The notes beneath the pieces were generated by a model. It worked only from the letters and a program-made list of their open reading frames with translations. It made no database searches and was not told the DNA's origin. The position numbers were made by a program, and so were the translations under genes. A DNA stretch of 64,000 bases from Acestrorhynchus altus. Taxonomy: Eukaryota > Chordata > Actinopteri > Characiformes > Acestrorhynchidae. The first letter of the stretch is position 1. Each line of letters opens with the position of its first letter. The DNA lies in the NCBI GenBank assembly GCA_034509495.1, contig CM067503.1, positions 12,268,038 through 12,332,037 on the forward strand, read 5' to 3'. Below are positions 26,845-39,062 of this stretch, piece after piece.

Positions 26845-28161
26845 ATGGTGCGGTCAGCGGTGGTCGCCACAGTCCTGCTGACAGCGGTGGCGTCCTACTA
26901 CATCTACCTGCCGCTGCCCAGCGCCGTGGCCGAGCCCTGGAAGCTCATGCTGCTGGACGCGGTGTTCAGGGCGATGATGCATGTGGTGAGTTGTTGGGGG
27001 TGGAGGAACAGCGCTACACCTGTAGAAGCGCGTTACGTCACCGCTGCACGTCTGATTACACTGTAATAACGTCTTATTACGACAGCTCCACCGCCACCAT
27101 GTTTACAGAAGGAGCAGTGAGGAGAGCCCGCTGCTCTACTGGTGAACTCCTGGCTGTTTGGGATTCCTCTTAACTGTGTGTTTTTCACTTTTCCAAAGTG
27201 GGTGTGAACCGGTGCACATTTCTTTAGAGTGGCAGTGATGGGGAGACACCACAGTTACTGTGCAAACGTGGGCATTTTATTTGTTAATTTGCTTGTTTGT
27301 TTGTTTGTTTGTTTAAGATTGTTTGCAATGTTGACAATATACATAAATGTTTATCACTCAGGGGAATTTGTCCTCCGCGTTTAACCCATTCATTCAGTGA
27401 AACACACACTAGTGTATTCACACACTAGGGGGCAGGGAGACAACCATATGCATGCCTTTGTTGAAACATTCAGAGTGTGTATTCAGAAAAGGTGGGAGCA
27501 CTGATTGCAGGACCTCCTTGATGTAACCTTGCCGGTAATGAAGATGAAATTGCACCCCTCACCATGACACCGGGACTTATGGATGTGTGGCATCATCCTT
27601 GTGCACTGACCATGGTGCCTTCATAGCCAGATTTGTTGGACGTCTCCACCAAGGCAAAAGTGGGACTCATTGTAGAAGATGTCTGACAGTCAGGCCTGAC
27701 ACCATTGCAGTCATGCGTTGATTCCTTCTGGCTTCCATTTTTGAATTATTAATTTTTTTCAGGGGTGTCCAATCTTATCCGGAAAGGGCCGGTGTGGCTG
27801 CAGGTTTTTATTATAAACAACCACGTGTGACACCTGATCTCACATATTTAATCAGAGGGCCAGTTTTCAAACAACTGATACTTTTGGCTGGAATGAAAAC
27901 CTGCAGCCACACCGGCCCTTTGAGGATAAGACTGGACACCCCTGATTTATGCTTCAGGCCACACTGTTCTTTCAAAACTACTGTAAAACAATGTCTCAAC
28001 CATTAGGCAACACATTTGTTCTTTTCAGATGTTTGCTTCCTATCACCAACCACTGCTGTGGCTCTGTAAGTTTCTTTAGAATGGAGCATTCCACACCAAA
28101 CCATTGTGAATGACTTTATTTACAGATGAATGGTGGAATTTCTCTTTGATTCCCCAGTGTT

Positions 28162-28193
<32 letters not shown>

Positions 28194-29931
28194 GGCTGCA
28201 GCAGTGCTTTGTGTAGAATCTCCTCAAACTTGTTGCAGTAGCTTTACCTCTAAATGTAGAATAACCTGTGTTAATGAAGACCAAAAGTTCCGTTTGTCTT
28301 ATTATAATAAAAGAGCAAATGTGCACTAATAGGCTATTTCACTGACCTTTCAGTCGTCAGCCTTTCAAGACCATGTCAAATCTGCACTGCCCTGAATAAA
28401 AGTGAGGCATTGAGTTCAGCTGAATCAAATATGTGCATCATTTCTATATGAAAAACTCTACAATATTTAACATCAGTTATATCTTTCAGTTTACTTTTGG
28501 CAATAAATAAGTTGAAGTAATATGTTTTCATCTTGTTAGAATGATATGCACATTTTCTCACTGTATCAGTCTGAAGATTAGACCATGGTGTAAAAGGTTG
28601 AGTCTTTTTGCTTTGTTTTGCTGAACCCGACCTCCTTTCTTGCAGGGTCATCTTGTCCAGAATCTGGGCCTGGGCCACCAAATCAATGTCCTCAACTATA
28701 TGGTGTCACTCGTCGAGGTTCGAGGGCCACAATCTACTGAGAATGTGCGGGTTACTGATACTTCGTTCGATGGAGTGCAGGCCCGTGTGTTTGAGTCCAT
28801 CAGACCCGGTTCAAGGCGCCTGAAACGAGGAGTGGTCTACTTCCATGGAGGGGGTTGGGCCCTGGGCAGTGGAAGTGAGTAGATGGATTAGTTTTGGCTT
28901 AGAACTTGTGAGCACTGTGTGGCAATTTTGATTCCTTAAGCTTGGCACATAGCATTTGAGAACAATTCACAGTGATTCTATTTAGTTTGCTATGGAAATT
29001 TTAAAACATAATAAATAAATAAACAAAAATGCATTAATGTAAGTGGAGGAATTGTTTAATACGCATTAAGCCGCATTAATGCATTTTTACACCTCTATGC
29101 TACTTGGCTTTACTTGGCCAGTGTGATGAGTGATGGGGAACTGAGGGAAAGTTCAGAAGTGTTTACAGTTTTTGTGATCTGCAGCATTCCTGACACTTGG
29201 CTGTTCATGAGCTCCCTCAAGTGGCCAGGCTTGGAAATGTCAAATAAACTCTCCTTTGAATGAATTATACAACAGTACAATCTATAATCCTTAGAGGTCA
29301 TAAATACAAAGTAGGAGACAAAGTCGCATGAACTTTCATGATTCATCAAATCACATGGTTCTGAAACTACACTCGTGTAAAAGCATACATACAAGTAATT
29401 TGCTTTCATCACTGTGGTCAGCTTCAGTTGCCAGTCTTTGTAAACTGTCTTTCATTTTTTTTGTTTCACCATGCTTTTCCCTGCCCTGGCACCCCACCTC
29501 TAAAAGGAATGCGCTCCTATGACCTCTTGTGCAGGACAATGGCTGAGGATTTGGATGCAGTTATTATATCCGTAGAGTAAGTATTGCATCAAGAGAGTTT
29601 CCTTAACTTTTCAAAAGCCCAGTATAACAGATAACTTTGTAATAATAAGCTTATATATGTGTTAATTTAATTTGTCCTGTGAAATTCTAATACTGATTTA
29701 TTAAAACTGAATGATTTATAAACTAGTGCATCTCAGAAAATTAGAATATTGGTTATGGGTGTTCATCATTTCTTACAAAAAGTTAGAGTCACATTTTATG
29801 TTCACTACATGTAAAGTGATATATTTCATACCTCCTTTATTATTGTTGACTAAGATGGCGTCTAGCTCATGAAAATCAAAGATCCAGAATCTTGTATTAT
29901 TACAGTATTTAAATTCAGGTTTGACAAATTT

Positions 29932-29982
<51 letters not shown>

Positions 29983-30368
29983 GTTTTTTGCAATGTAACA
30001 CTTTGTATTGAATAAATGAACTGTGTATTGAATCTTGAACCCCAGATTAATTTACTCCAAATCTACTTTTTGTGTAAATTTGACACTTTTTGGTCACTTT
30101 GTAATTATTTTCTTGGAGTCGTCATGAAATCTGATCAGTCTTAGGCACTTATGTTAAACACTGGTGACTCTTGCATTTCCAGTTACAGGCTTGCCCCGGA
30201 AGTTCATTTCCCAGAGCCGTACAATGATGCTCTGCGGGCCTGCAGGCACATCCTGAGAGCGGAGGTGCTAGCATTGTTTTCCATGGACCCTGAGAGGGTG
30301 GCTGTCTCAGGTGACAGCGCCGGAGGGAACCTGGCTGCTGCTGTGGCTCAACAGGTACTGAGATCAAA

Positions 30369-30407
<39 letters not shown>

Positions 30408-31123
30408 AACACCCATGTATGTATATATATTCACACTTAAGAATGAATGATGCTTTGGGTTAAGGGGTAAAACGTTTGTCCATTTGTTTGTTGACACAGT
30501 TGGCCGTAGACAACAGCATCTCTATCAAGTTCAAGGTACAGGCCCTTGTGTACCCTGTGCTCCAGGCCCTGGATTTCAACACACCATCTTACCAGCAGAA
30601 TGGCAATGTGCCTATCCTGTACCGCCTCCTCATGGTCCGCTTTTGGTTGGAGTACTTGCATGGAGATATGAGCCTAGTTCCTTCCCTGCTGGCTAACAAC
30701 CACACTGCTGTTGACCAGAGTCAAGAGGCAGTGGCTGCAGCTAAGGCAAAAACAAACTGGACATCTCTTTTAGCACCTGCCTTCTGTAAACACTATAAGC
30801 CAGTCATTCCTCATCTTGGCACCCCTGGAATCCTAGAGCAGCTGCCAGGCCTGCTGGATGTCCGTGCAGCTCCTTTGCTGGCTGAGAGGGAAGTATTAAA
30901 GTTGGTCCCACCTGCCTACATCATGACATGTGAGCATGACGTGTTGCGGGATGATGGTCTAATGTATGCCCGCCGCCTGGAGGAGGCTGGTGTGACTGTC
31001 ACCAGTGACCATTATGAAGAGGGTTTTCATGGTTGCATGGTCTTTGGCTTCTGGCCTGCACGCTTCTCGGTGGGGACACGGAGTATGAGAAGCTACATTC
31101 ACTGGTTGGAGCAGAACCTGTAG
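26845..31123 (+). CDS. nceh1: neutral cholesterol ester hydrolase 1, complete, five exons
   Basis: Exons: 26845-26985, 28646-28874, 29507-29576, 30183-30354 and 30500-31123. All introns are GT/AG and phases join cleanly (0, 1, 2, 0), giving 411 residues against 408 in human. NCEH1 is a single-pass ER-membrane serine esterase of the hormone-sensitive-lipase/AADAC family that hydrolyses cholesteryl esters and 2-acetyl monoalkylglycerol. The N-terminus (about residues 3-24) is hydrophobic and would be the type II anchor. The oxyanion-hole motif HGGGW is at 114-118, the nucleophile motif GDSAGG at 190-195 with Ser192, the catalytic Asp is at about 351 in CEHDVLRDDG and the His at about 381 in EGFHGC. 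NHT and NWT glycosylation sites are at about 271 and 290. All catalytic residues are present, so the enzyme should be active. Match to vertebrate NCEH1 is clear throughout; AADAC itself is less similar. An a/b suffix cannot be given. Confidence 0.96.
27286..27316. repeat. (TTTG)n microsatellite in nceh1 intron 1
   Basis: Seven tandem copies of TTTG/GTTT, directly before the SINE fragment. Confidence 0.85.
27345..27435 (-). repeat. SINE tail fragment in nceh1 intron 1
   Basis: On the minus strand this reads CCCTAGTGTGTGAATACACT, then GGGTTAAACGCGGAGGACAA, and corresponds closely to the 3' half of the SINE copies at 33.3 and 37.9 kb. The tRNA-related head is absent. Confidence 0.7.
27760..27944. 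mobile_element. foldback hAT-type MITE in nceh1 intron 1
   Basis: A 185-bp near-palindrome starts CAGGGGTGTCCAATCTTATC and ends with the reverse complement (GATAAGACTGGACACCCCTG). The arms continue inward through GGGCCGGTGTGGCTGCAGG and its complement. Ends are of the CAGGGGTG type shared with the element at 14.1 kb. Flanking 8-mers match only partly, so the target duplication has decayed or is unclear. Confidence 0.8.
28163..28193. repeat. (TG)n microsatellite in nceh1 intron 1
   Basis: About 14 TG units in the intron before exon 2. Confidence 0.9.
29715..29985. repeat. dispersed DNA-transposon-like repeat plus (GT)n in nceh1 intron 3
   Basis: TGCATCTCAGAAAATTAGAA and later AAAGTGATATATTTCATACC are words of a repeat found widely in fish genomes, here a decayed fragment. 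It ends in a run of about 22 GT units at 29936-29980. A second CT/CA run at about 30368-30407 sits just after the exon 4 donor. Confidence 0.55.
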
Positions 31124-31177
31124 TATCATATACAAACTTAAGTCTCCTCTTAAACCTGTGTGCTCATCCAAAACAAT

Positions 31178-31770
31178 CTGGGCTCTGGAGCCTGTGGGCT
31201 CCTGTAGAACCTCCAGTCTTTAACAGAAACTTTGTTATTCTGCAGAGCCTGCAGATTCTGTTTGACCCTTAGGTTCTGTTGAAACTGTGGACTCTTGTAG
31301 AACATGTGGGCTCCTGTAGAAGCTGTGGGTGCCGATAGAACCTACAGTCTCCTGAAGAACCTTTGGGATTCTATGGAACCTGCATGCTCGTAAGCTCCTG
31401 TATAATGTGAAGGCTTTAATAGAACATTAGGGCTACTGCTAAGTCTTTTATAGAGCCCGTGGGCTGTTCTATACCCTGTGAATTTTTCAACAACCTTTGA
31501 ACTCCTGTGTAACCTGTAAGGCTCTGAAGAACTTTTGGGCTCCTGTGGGTTCCTCTTAATAGCTGTAAGCTCCTATGGAACATGAAGGCAATTTCAGAAA
31601 CGTTTTACTTATTTAGAACCTTGTGGGACCTGTAGGAAACTGTGAAATACTGTAGAATGTGTAGCCTCCTGTAGAATATTTAGGCTTCTATGAAATCTGT
31701 GGCCTCCTGTAAAGTATGTAGGCTCTGTTAGATTCCATGGGCTGCTCTAGAAGGTGTAGGTTACTTCCCA
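31178..31770. repeat. degenerate minisatellite downstream of nceh1
   Basis: Starting within 60 bases of the nceh1 stop codon, the sequence is a string of imperfect copies of a phrase near GGCTCCTGTAGAACCTGTGG, spaced roughly 20-30 bases apart, for example at about 31196, 31302, 31344 and 31658. An outlying copy (AGGGCTCCTGTAGAACAGTA) is at about 31949. It probably forms most of the proximal 3'UTR of nceh1. Divergence between copies indicates an old array. Confidence 0.75.
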
Positions 31771-32999
31771 GATCTTTAAATATGGATCTTGAATTCAGTT
31801 TCCTGTCCTGGATTATGTTCTTGGTGGAAGTTAGGAGAACAGTTAATGTAATTGATTGGTAGTGACCCCTACCAAATATTAGTCCAGAACTGGAAACTGC
31901 AGTGAAGGCCCAGATTTGAACATATCTGCTGTAGATCTGCTACATTCTAGGGCTCCTGTAGAACAGTAGTTTCAAATCGTCCAATGAAGTCCCAGATTGG
32001 TAGCACAATGTTTGAAGGAAGAAAATGCACAATGATAATTCTGCACGGGCAGGATTGGCATTTAAATAGCAGTTTTAAATGAAGTTCTATTTATTTTGAT
32101 ATATACATAGATATATATTTCACGGTGCAATGCAACTTTTCTATGCAAATAATGCTCAAAAGATTTCTGAATTGCACACTATACTCAGATATGCACTGGC
32201 AGGACTGGTGCTACAAATAAACTAACTGCAGCACTACAGGATTTAGTGTCCTTCCTGCTTTTACACAATTATATCATATGATCAGGACCACAGCAAATGA
32301 ATCAGGGGTCTAAAAGCAGGAAACCTGACACCCTAAGTAACTGCAGGTTCATGCCAGTGTTTACTGAAAGCTTGAAAAATATATAGATATATGTAAAATG
32401 TAGATTAATATAATTGTAAAATATACTTACAGTTCTTTGTTGTGTATTCCAGTAATATACCAGAGCTATTTATGACTCCAAAAATGTAAAGATGTAGTTA
32501 TGCAATATGTGCACTGACCTGTAAATGATATGACATAAACCAAACACTGTAGTTTTAGATAATTATTTGCTTGAAAGAAGAACAATTGTTATGAACATTT
32601 AAGTGGTTTAAATCTGTGTATTTGGTATTAATGTAATTATTATTACTATATTATAATACCTTTGTACAAGTTTAGCCAGTGGGGTGGGAAAACGTGTCTC
32701 AGGACATTTATTTTGACTGATTTCTTTACAAAATGTAATGTTTTTACCTGAAAAAATCATGAGCCTTCTTAGCTTTATACTTACAATAGGTAGTTTGTAA
32801 ACATGAACAAGAATAACAGAATGTTTGTTCCACAACCAAACAGGTTTTATATTATTGAAAACATTGAAATCACAATTTTGTATGGTGATTCCAAACTTTT
32901 GATTAGTATATATCAGGGAATATTCAAAAATAAATGTGCGAAAATGTAAAGTCTATAAACAATGCTTAATACAGTATTAACTGGTGCATTGATGACACT

Positions 33000-33009
33000 A
33001 ATAAATAAA
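33000..33009 (+). terminator. nceh1: candidate polyadenylation signals of nceh1
   Basis: Two overlapping AATAAA hexamers at 33000-33005 and 33004-33009. Earlier candidates are at 32217-32222 and about 32925. Which one is used cannot be told from sequence alone. Confidence 0.3.
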
Positions 33010-33274
33010 GTTATAAATCTAATCTCTATCTTCCACATCTTCAGAAAGCTCATTGACTCACAGTACACCCATCACCTGTCCAAAAACCAATTGGCCCTCG
33101 TCCACTTGGCTTCCACTTCTTAACGGTGAAGTTTTACAATCAGCACTCTTTACAATCACTCTCAGCACTCAACCAGCACACACTGGTGAGAAGCAGCATC
33201 CAATACCCTTTATTTTAGGAGAAACAATGAATGAGGAAGAAAAAGGGAATGAGAAGTTTGTCCATACAGTGTCC

Positions 33275-33510
33275 ATACACAGGCACTGGTGTTAGGTGGC
33301 CTTGTGACTGTAAGGTGGCTGGTTCAATTCCCTGAGCCACTTGACTCCCAGCTGCTCCCCGAGTGCCATGGATAGGGCTACCCACTGCTCCAGGCATGTG
33401 TGATCACTGCCCCCTAGTGTGTGAATTCACTAGTGTGTATATGTGTATCACTGTTTGGATGGGTTAAATGTGGAGGGCAAATTCCTGTGTGTGCAAAACA
33501 CATTTACATG
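33275..33510 (+). repeat. tRNA-derived SINE, copy with partial head
   Basis: A B-box-like GGCTGGTTCAATTCCCTGAG is followed by CAGCTGCTCCCCGAGTGCC, ACTGCCCCCTAGTGTGTGAA and GATGGGTTAAATGTGGAGGG. The last three blocks recur in the copies at 27.35 and 37.87 kb. Confidence 0.75.
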
Positions 33511-33514
33511 TACG

Positions 33515-35097
33515 ATAGTTATTATTATAGGTAGGGAGTAATTGGCTGCTGCTTATCAATTATTTTCTTACTCAAATGTTTAGTAATTCCTAAAACCGTT
33601 TTAAGTAGTGTCAATAATTAGTTCAGACATTAATAAACCATTTAATAATGTTTATTTCTGTCATGAATACGGTTAATTAATGCACCCTTATTGTAAAATG
33701 TTACCAATATTTCTAAACAATAACATTTGCTTTACTGTACGATAGGCTTTAAACATCTCCATCTGTAATAAAACTGCTTATACAGCTTCATTTGTTTACT
33801 TTGGCAGCGTGATAGTTCGTGAGCTAAATGCTACACAGCTAATAACAATAAAAATAAAATAAAGGAGATGCACTTATTATTAATTACTGTAACTTAAAGC
33901 TAACCTCATATAGGGCTTTCCAACTGAAAATGATGCTCCTCATTCTAGCATCTTCCCCTTTTTGTCTGAATAGCCACTAGTATGTCATTGTTATGACAGA
34001 AGAGATGAAGTTTGTGAGGGAATGTTAAAGTTTTTATTAAAATGGAGACCTTTAGTAGAAACTATTGGGTTACTTGCTTCAGCAGCAACTCATTTACCTA
34101 TATTATGAATGAATTTCAGGTTTCTGTTTTTTTACTCTGTCCCTGATAGCAAGAGGGTAGCAGACCAGTATTGGTCAAATATAGCGTCCAATATATGTTT
34201 TATTTCATTATCTGTTGTAAATTAGTTTGGTCAATAATTGTCATCTAGCACAGTGTCAACTACATTTTATTCTCACAGTTGCTTGTAATATTTGATTTAG
34301 TACATTTTCTAAAACAAAAGACTAACTACTTTGATTTTGTATGCAGGAGAATATTACAGTGGTCCGGGGGTGGACGAGCAGTGGCAGGCAGTGGTTTGTT
34401 GACCTCATCAAGCCAGTGGACCAATATGTGTTTGATATCTGGGGTAAAACAAGGCATCAAAGTTGCGGCCTCATTATAAAACACAGCTGTGGAAGAAATG
34501 GATAAAAATGTGAATACTGTTTTAAGCCTGGTATCTTTGTTCTTCTGTATATTTAATCATGTTTTTGTGTGCTTTTTTTAAATGTATTTATTTATGTTTC
34601 CTCTTCTCTTTAAGAGAAAGTAGGCTTTAAGTGTTAGGCTCCGTAAGTGAAGGCCTTCGATGGGGAGTGTTTCGTAAGCATAGTTGTTGGCAGCAAGAAA
34701 GGATGACAAAAGGGAATTTCCTAAACAGAGAGCAGTATGGAAGTTCAGAGGAAACATGAGAGGGGGAGTAGCTGTGGGAAGGCAGCCTGGCCCTCCGGCG
34801 CATGGGAAAGGCCGGGGGCTGTGGACTCAGTGCTGTGGAATGCTTGCTCAATCTCCCTTCACCTTCACCTGTGGGACAACACAACCTTCAACCTCCACTA
34901 GCATTGCTTTATCAGAGTGAGAAACAGGAAACAGAAACAGTGAAACAGAAAGCAAATACAGTGTTTAGCATTGGAAATTGGAAATGTGCTTAGTTGGACA
35001 AAGTGCAGAGTTGTGGACAATATCCAACAAGTCAAATGCGGTTTATGTCCTTCTTGTCTCTGCTTGACTAAATACTCATATGTTGTGACACTGGATA
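33515..35097. other. spacer without recognisable genes
   Basis: AT-rich sequence between the SINE and the hAT element. Short open frames around 34.3-34.9 kb show no recognisable protein features or splice context. Confidence 0.5.
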
Positions 35098-35105
35098 ATG
35101 CTGAC

Positions 35106-36395
35106 TAGGGGTGGGTGATGGAAGAAAGCTAGTATAATATTTGAAATAGAAATCATAATCTACACTATACACAATGAAAAGGAAATCCAGTTCAACAGAA
35201 TCAGTTGTTAGAGATACACTGTGTTGTCAAAAGTTATAGAAAAATATTGGAAAGTGGGTGCAGTTTTATACAAACTATCTGCACATTTGTGCTACAAATG
35301 AATATTTAAATAAACAAAAAAATGTTTCCAGATCCTATTTTATAAACAGTTCAGCCAAAAGCAGGAGCAGTTCAAATGTTACAGCTTACCCCTTTGCCAA
35401 GTTAATTGTGACAGCTGGATGGGCTAGTGGTAACAAAAATGGAAAACAGTCTAAGAAATCAGAACATAACATTTCTGTTTGGATTGAACTTCACAAGCTT
35501 TCCAAAATAAATACATAAAACCAAAAATTCATGATCAAAAAAGGCTGCCAAGTATAGACATTTATTTTCCTTTTAAGATTTCACCATTGTTCCTTTTATT
35601 TTTCAGAATATATCAGTAAATTATTTGTGTGCTATAAAATGTGTTTTCGGGGGGAATACTGTGAAATATGTATCCATAATTCGTAGATTGCTTCAGAAAT
35701 ACAAGATGATTGACAAAAATTAAACATGTTTAAATACATGTTACATTTTACCCCAGTGTTAATAATCTGCTCTTCCCTATAACTCTCCCCTAAATCTTAC
35801 TTATAGGAAATATATACAGTATGGTGGCAGTACAGTAATTTAGAATTCTTTATCCCCTTTTTGATTAATATTGTGATCCTCACTGATTTGATTAATATTG
35901 TGATCCTCTTTAATATAGTTGCATTTACTTGATATGTATCGTTTGTAATCAAAGTGCAAAAGTAATAGATTTCCATTTTGATGGTGTCGGAAAGTCCCGT
36001 TCTGAACAATGAAATGAAAAATAGGTGTGTAAGTAAATATAGACGGATAAGTCACTTACCATTTATGTTGTTATGCTGAATGAAAAAAGGACTTATACTC
36101 TAAATAATCATGCAAAGTCACATAGTGTATCCAACATGAATGAAAGCCTTATGAGCACAGAAAGCACTGAAAGTACATGCTGATGTATTTTATTACATGC
36201 CGTGTGAATGTGCACACACCACAAAGATTCAAACTTGTGGAATAAAGTATTTAGCCAGTTAATTTCCATTGTGATGGAAGAATGGCCACTGGGGGGCCTG
36301 TGGAAATGGTTTGCCAATAGAAAATATAAACCATCAGTTCAGGAAGGCATACTGTGACATATAACAATCAAATATTTCCATTCTGCCCACCCCTA
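35106..36395. mobile_element. 1.29-kb non-autonomous hAT-type transposon
   Basis: The left end reads TAGGGGTGGGTGATGGAA and the right end is the complement of TAGGGGTGGGCAGAATGGAA. The immediate flanks are ATGCTGAC (35098-35105) and GTGCTGAC (36396-36403), a 7/8 match and so a clear 8-bp target duplication typical of hAT elements. No transposase is recognisable inside. A short internal duplication of GATTAATATTGTGATCCTC lies at about 35863-35908. A further TIR-like start (TAGAGGTGGGTGATACAATG) at about 49804 suggests a relative of the family nearby. Confidence 0.8.
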
Positions 36396-37864
36396 GTGCT
36401 GACCAAAATGTTTTTATTTTACATTTCTTTTTAGATGTTTTTTTAGGCCCTGATTGTTGACTGTTGGCTGTGTATGCTCTTGTTATATTTGGCACATCTT
36501 TGCAGTAACCTCTGATTGCACAACCGTTTAATTTCTTGACTGCTGAATGTAACTCTGTTTCTTTGTGCAATCCAACAGAAGATGTCACTATTGTGTTCAT
36601 CTCTAGTATGTAGGCCTTCCCAAGAACACACACATAAAACACATTTGATAAAAATCCATAAAACATGCTTTCTTTCTCTTCATTTGTCTTCCCCGCATGC
36701 AGATAATCACATGCAGATCATTTTTTGAAGAGTGGCTTTCTTATCAACATCTTTAAGAGGCTCCAAATGTAGCCCTCAGGCTCAGCTTAGCATATTCTTG
36801 CCAACTGGAATAACCTGTTGCTTCTCATGCCCCAACAGGGAAACAGCTCTCCTGTGTGAAAGTCATTTATGCTTATGTCAAACTGCCGCAATGTTGCACC
36901 GGTCACATGACCAAACCTGATCCCCCCCTTAAAATGCAGAAGGAAGAGGATGAGAAACTGTCTTGTTTCTCAGCAGATACAGAACCTGATACTTAGTCTA
37001 GCCCTAGCCTCAACCGTCACTCTGTAGGTTTCCCTCAGGACGGCCTTGTCGTGCCAAAGACTGTGTATCTGAGATGCTCATCCCGCCCTGGTTATTATGG
37101 TCTTCGGCGAAACTGAGAGTTAATTATTAATCCTGATGGAAAAAAAGAGGCCCTCTGGTTACTTCAAAGGAAAACAGATCCCAAGGAACCCAGTATGAAT
37201 GCAAAAGTTCACATACCTATCTCAGTAAAGAATGTTATCTTTCGACTAAGGTTCACATTGTTCATTACTTCCTGACTTTAAGGGGCAGCTGCTTAGTCAG
37301 AGCCAAGTTTCTTTTGCCCTGTGCAAAAAAACAAAAAAACAGGTCTTTGTTTGTGCAGGTTATTAAAGAGCCCATTCCCTGTTTTAGATTTTCATTTGGT
37401 TTAATTGTGGGTTTATGAAGCAAAAATACATCTCTGTATCTCTTAGGATTATACAAGCTGGTTTGGTTTCCTTTGAAGACTGATTGACTGACGACTGGCT
37501 GCTTTATATTATGCCTCACTCAACAGCAGCCCTTATAACTTCAACCAATGAATGGACAGAGCTTAACCTCTGTACTAACATTTGCATATTTGCACATTTT
37601 TTGTAACATCAACAAAACAGTACAATGAAAATGTCTTGTTTCTTCAGGGGTTTTTTGTGTTCCATGCATGAACAGTATGGGATGGGATCGTGAATATGAC
37701 AGGGAGTAAATCGTAGTTTTTAAAGTTGCCTGTTTTCCACAGTTGCGAGCACAGAGGGAAAGCGTTCCGGTGGCTTTTCCCACCAATGCATCTGAGCACA
37801 GAACACTTACATATCGCTTGGTTTTCTTTGCATGGTTAGCTAGTCATACTTAGGGGTTGGGGTC

Positions 37865-38110
37865 AAGGGTTTATTTGGGCAGCCATGGCCTTGTGGTTAG
37901 GGAACCAGCTGTGTGACTGGAAGGTCATGACTGAAATGCCCTTGAGCAAGGCACTTAACTCTCCAGCTGCTCCCCGGGCAAGGGGATAGCGCTACCCACT
38001 GCTCGGGGCATGTGTGCTCACTGCCCCGTAGTGTATGTTTCACTGTGGGTGGATGGGTTAAATGTGGAGGACAGTGGGTCTATGTGCACACTTAGGTCAC
38101 AGAACTGTTT
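37865..38110 (+). repeat. tRNA-derived SINE, fuller copy
   Basis: Begins with an A-box-like GGCCTTGTGGTTAGGGAACC, then a diverged B-box region (TGGAAGGTCATGAC), then the core CCCTTGAGCAAGGCACTTAA common to several fish SINE families, then AGCTGCTCCCCGGGCAAGGG and a tail ending GGTTAAATGTGGAGGACAG. It is in the plus orientation, like the 33.3-kb copy. It is non-coding; family name not assigned. Confidence 0.8.
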
Positions 38111-38892
38111 GGTGGTGGGACTAAATGATGTACAGATGCTCTGAATGGCTTTACATTTGCATCTGCTACACTAATAAGAGTCCTTGGCCAGTCGCATTAT
38201 TACAAGACGCCATACACATCCTGGTTTTGATTTAGCAACACAGCCAAAGGAAAAAGAAATCTAATGGGGCCACACCAGCATGGAATGGTACAGTACAATG
38301 GCCCTGCAGTTTTGTTTTCATGATATGAACCATTTACAAGAACAGTCTTCAGATGACAGCTCAGCTAGACACTGCAGACACTGACTCATGCGTGCTGCTG
38401 AATCGCAGCTTTTCTTCAAGGGCCTCTCGCTCAGTTTATTAGGGAGTTTCCTGAAAAGAAGAAAAGAATGATCTTAGACTCACTAACTTAATTTCCACTT
38501 GAAACACAGCTCTTCAAAGTGTGTTATAGCCTTCAGGTTATTATTCAATGGCACTTTTCATCACTTTTCTCCGTAACAAATCAGCCATCCAACACAATGT
38601 AATGTGTCTTAGCACTTAAAGATGCATAATATCCACTGCGTAAAAAATGAAACAGCTTCAGAACATTTTGCAGAATGTTCCATTGATCTACAGAGACATT
38701 AGGACACACAACATGTAATATGATGTTTAAGTTTGAAATACTTCAGCATGGAACACATTACTGTCATGAACTCTTTATGTTCTCTACCCTACTCTGTAGG
38801 AAAAGTCTGTAAAGCAGTTATCCATATGTAGTTGCATCCTAAAGTCATGACTCCCCTCTTCTGTTGCTGTGGTTTTTTGATTTTCTCTAATT

Positions 38893-39062
38893 CTGGGGTC
38901 ACCAACCTTGTTCCTGGTGAGAGCTACCTTCCTGCATGTTTCAAATCCAACCCAAGTCTAACACACCCCATTTAGCCAGTTGGACCAGGTGGACCAGGTG
39001 GGGTGGATTTGGGTTGTAGGGGTGTTGTTCTCCAGAAGCAGTGTCGGCAACCTCTGCTCTAA
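38893..39062. repeat. MITE-like fragment
   Basis: Left end GGGGTCACCAACCTTGTTCC and right end CAGTGTCGGCAACCTCTGCT are approximate reverse complements of a common fish hAT-type MITE end. The interior includes a short duplication, GGACCAGGT twice. Confidence 0.5.

Noticed and set aside
27090..27173. ATG in a strong GCCACCATG context within nceh1 intron 1
   Set aside because: It lies after the exon 1 donor and leads to a short frame with no similarity to nceh1; coincidental.
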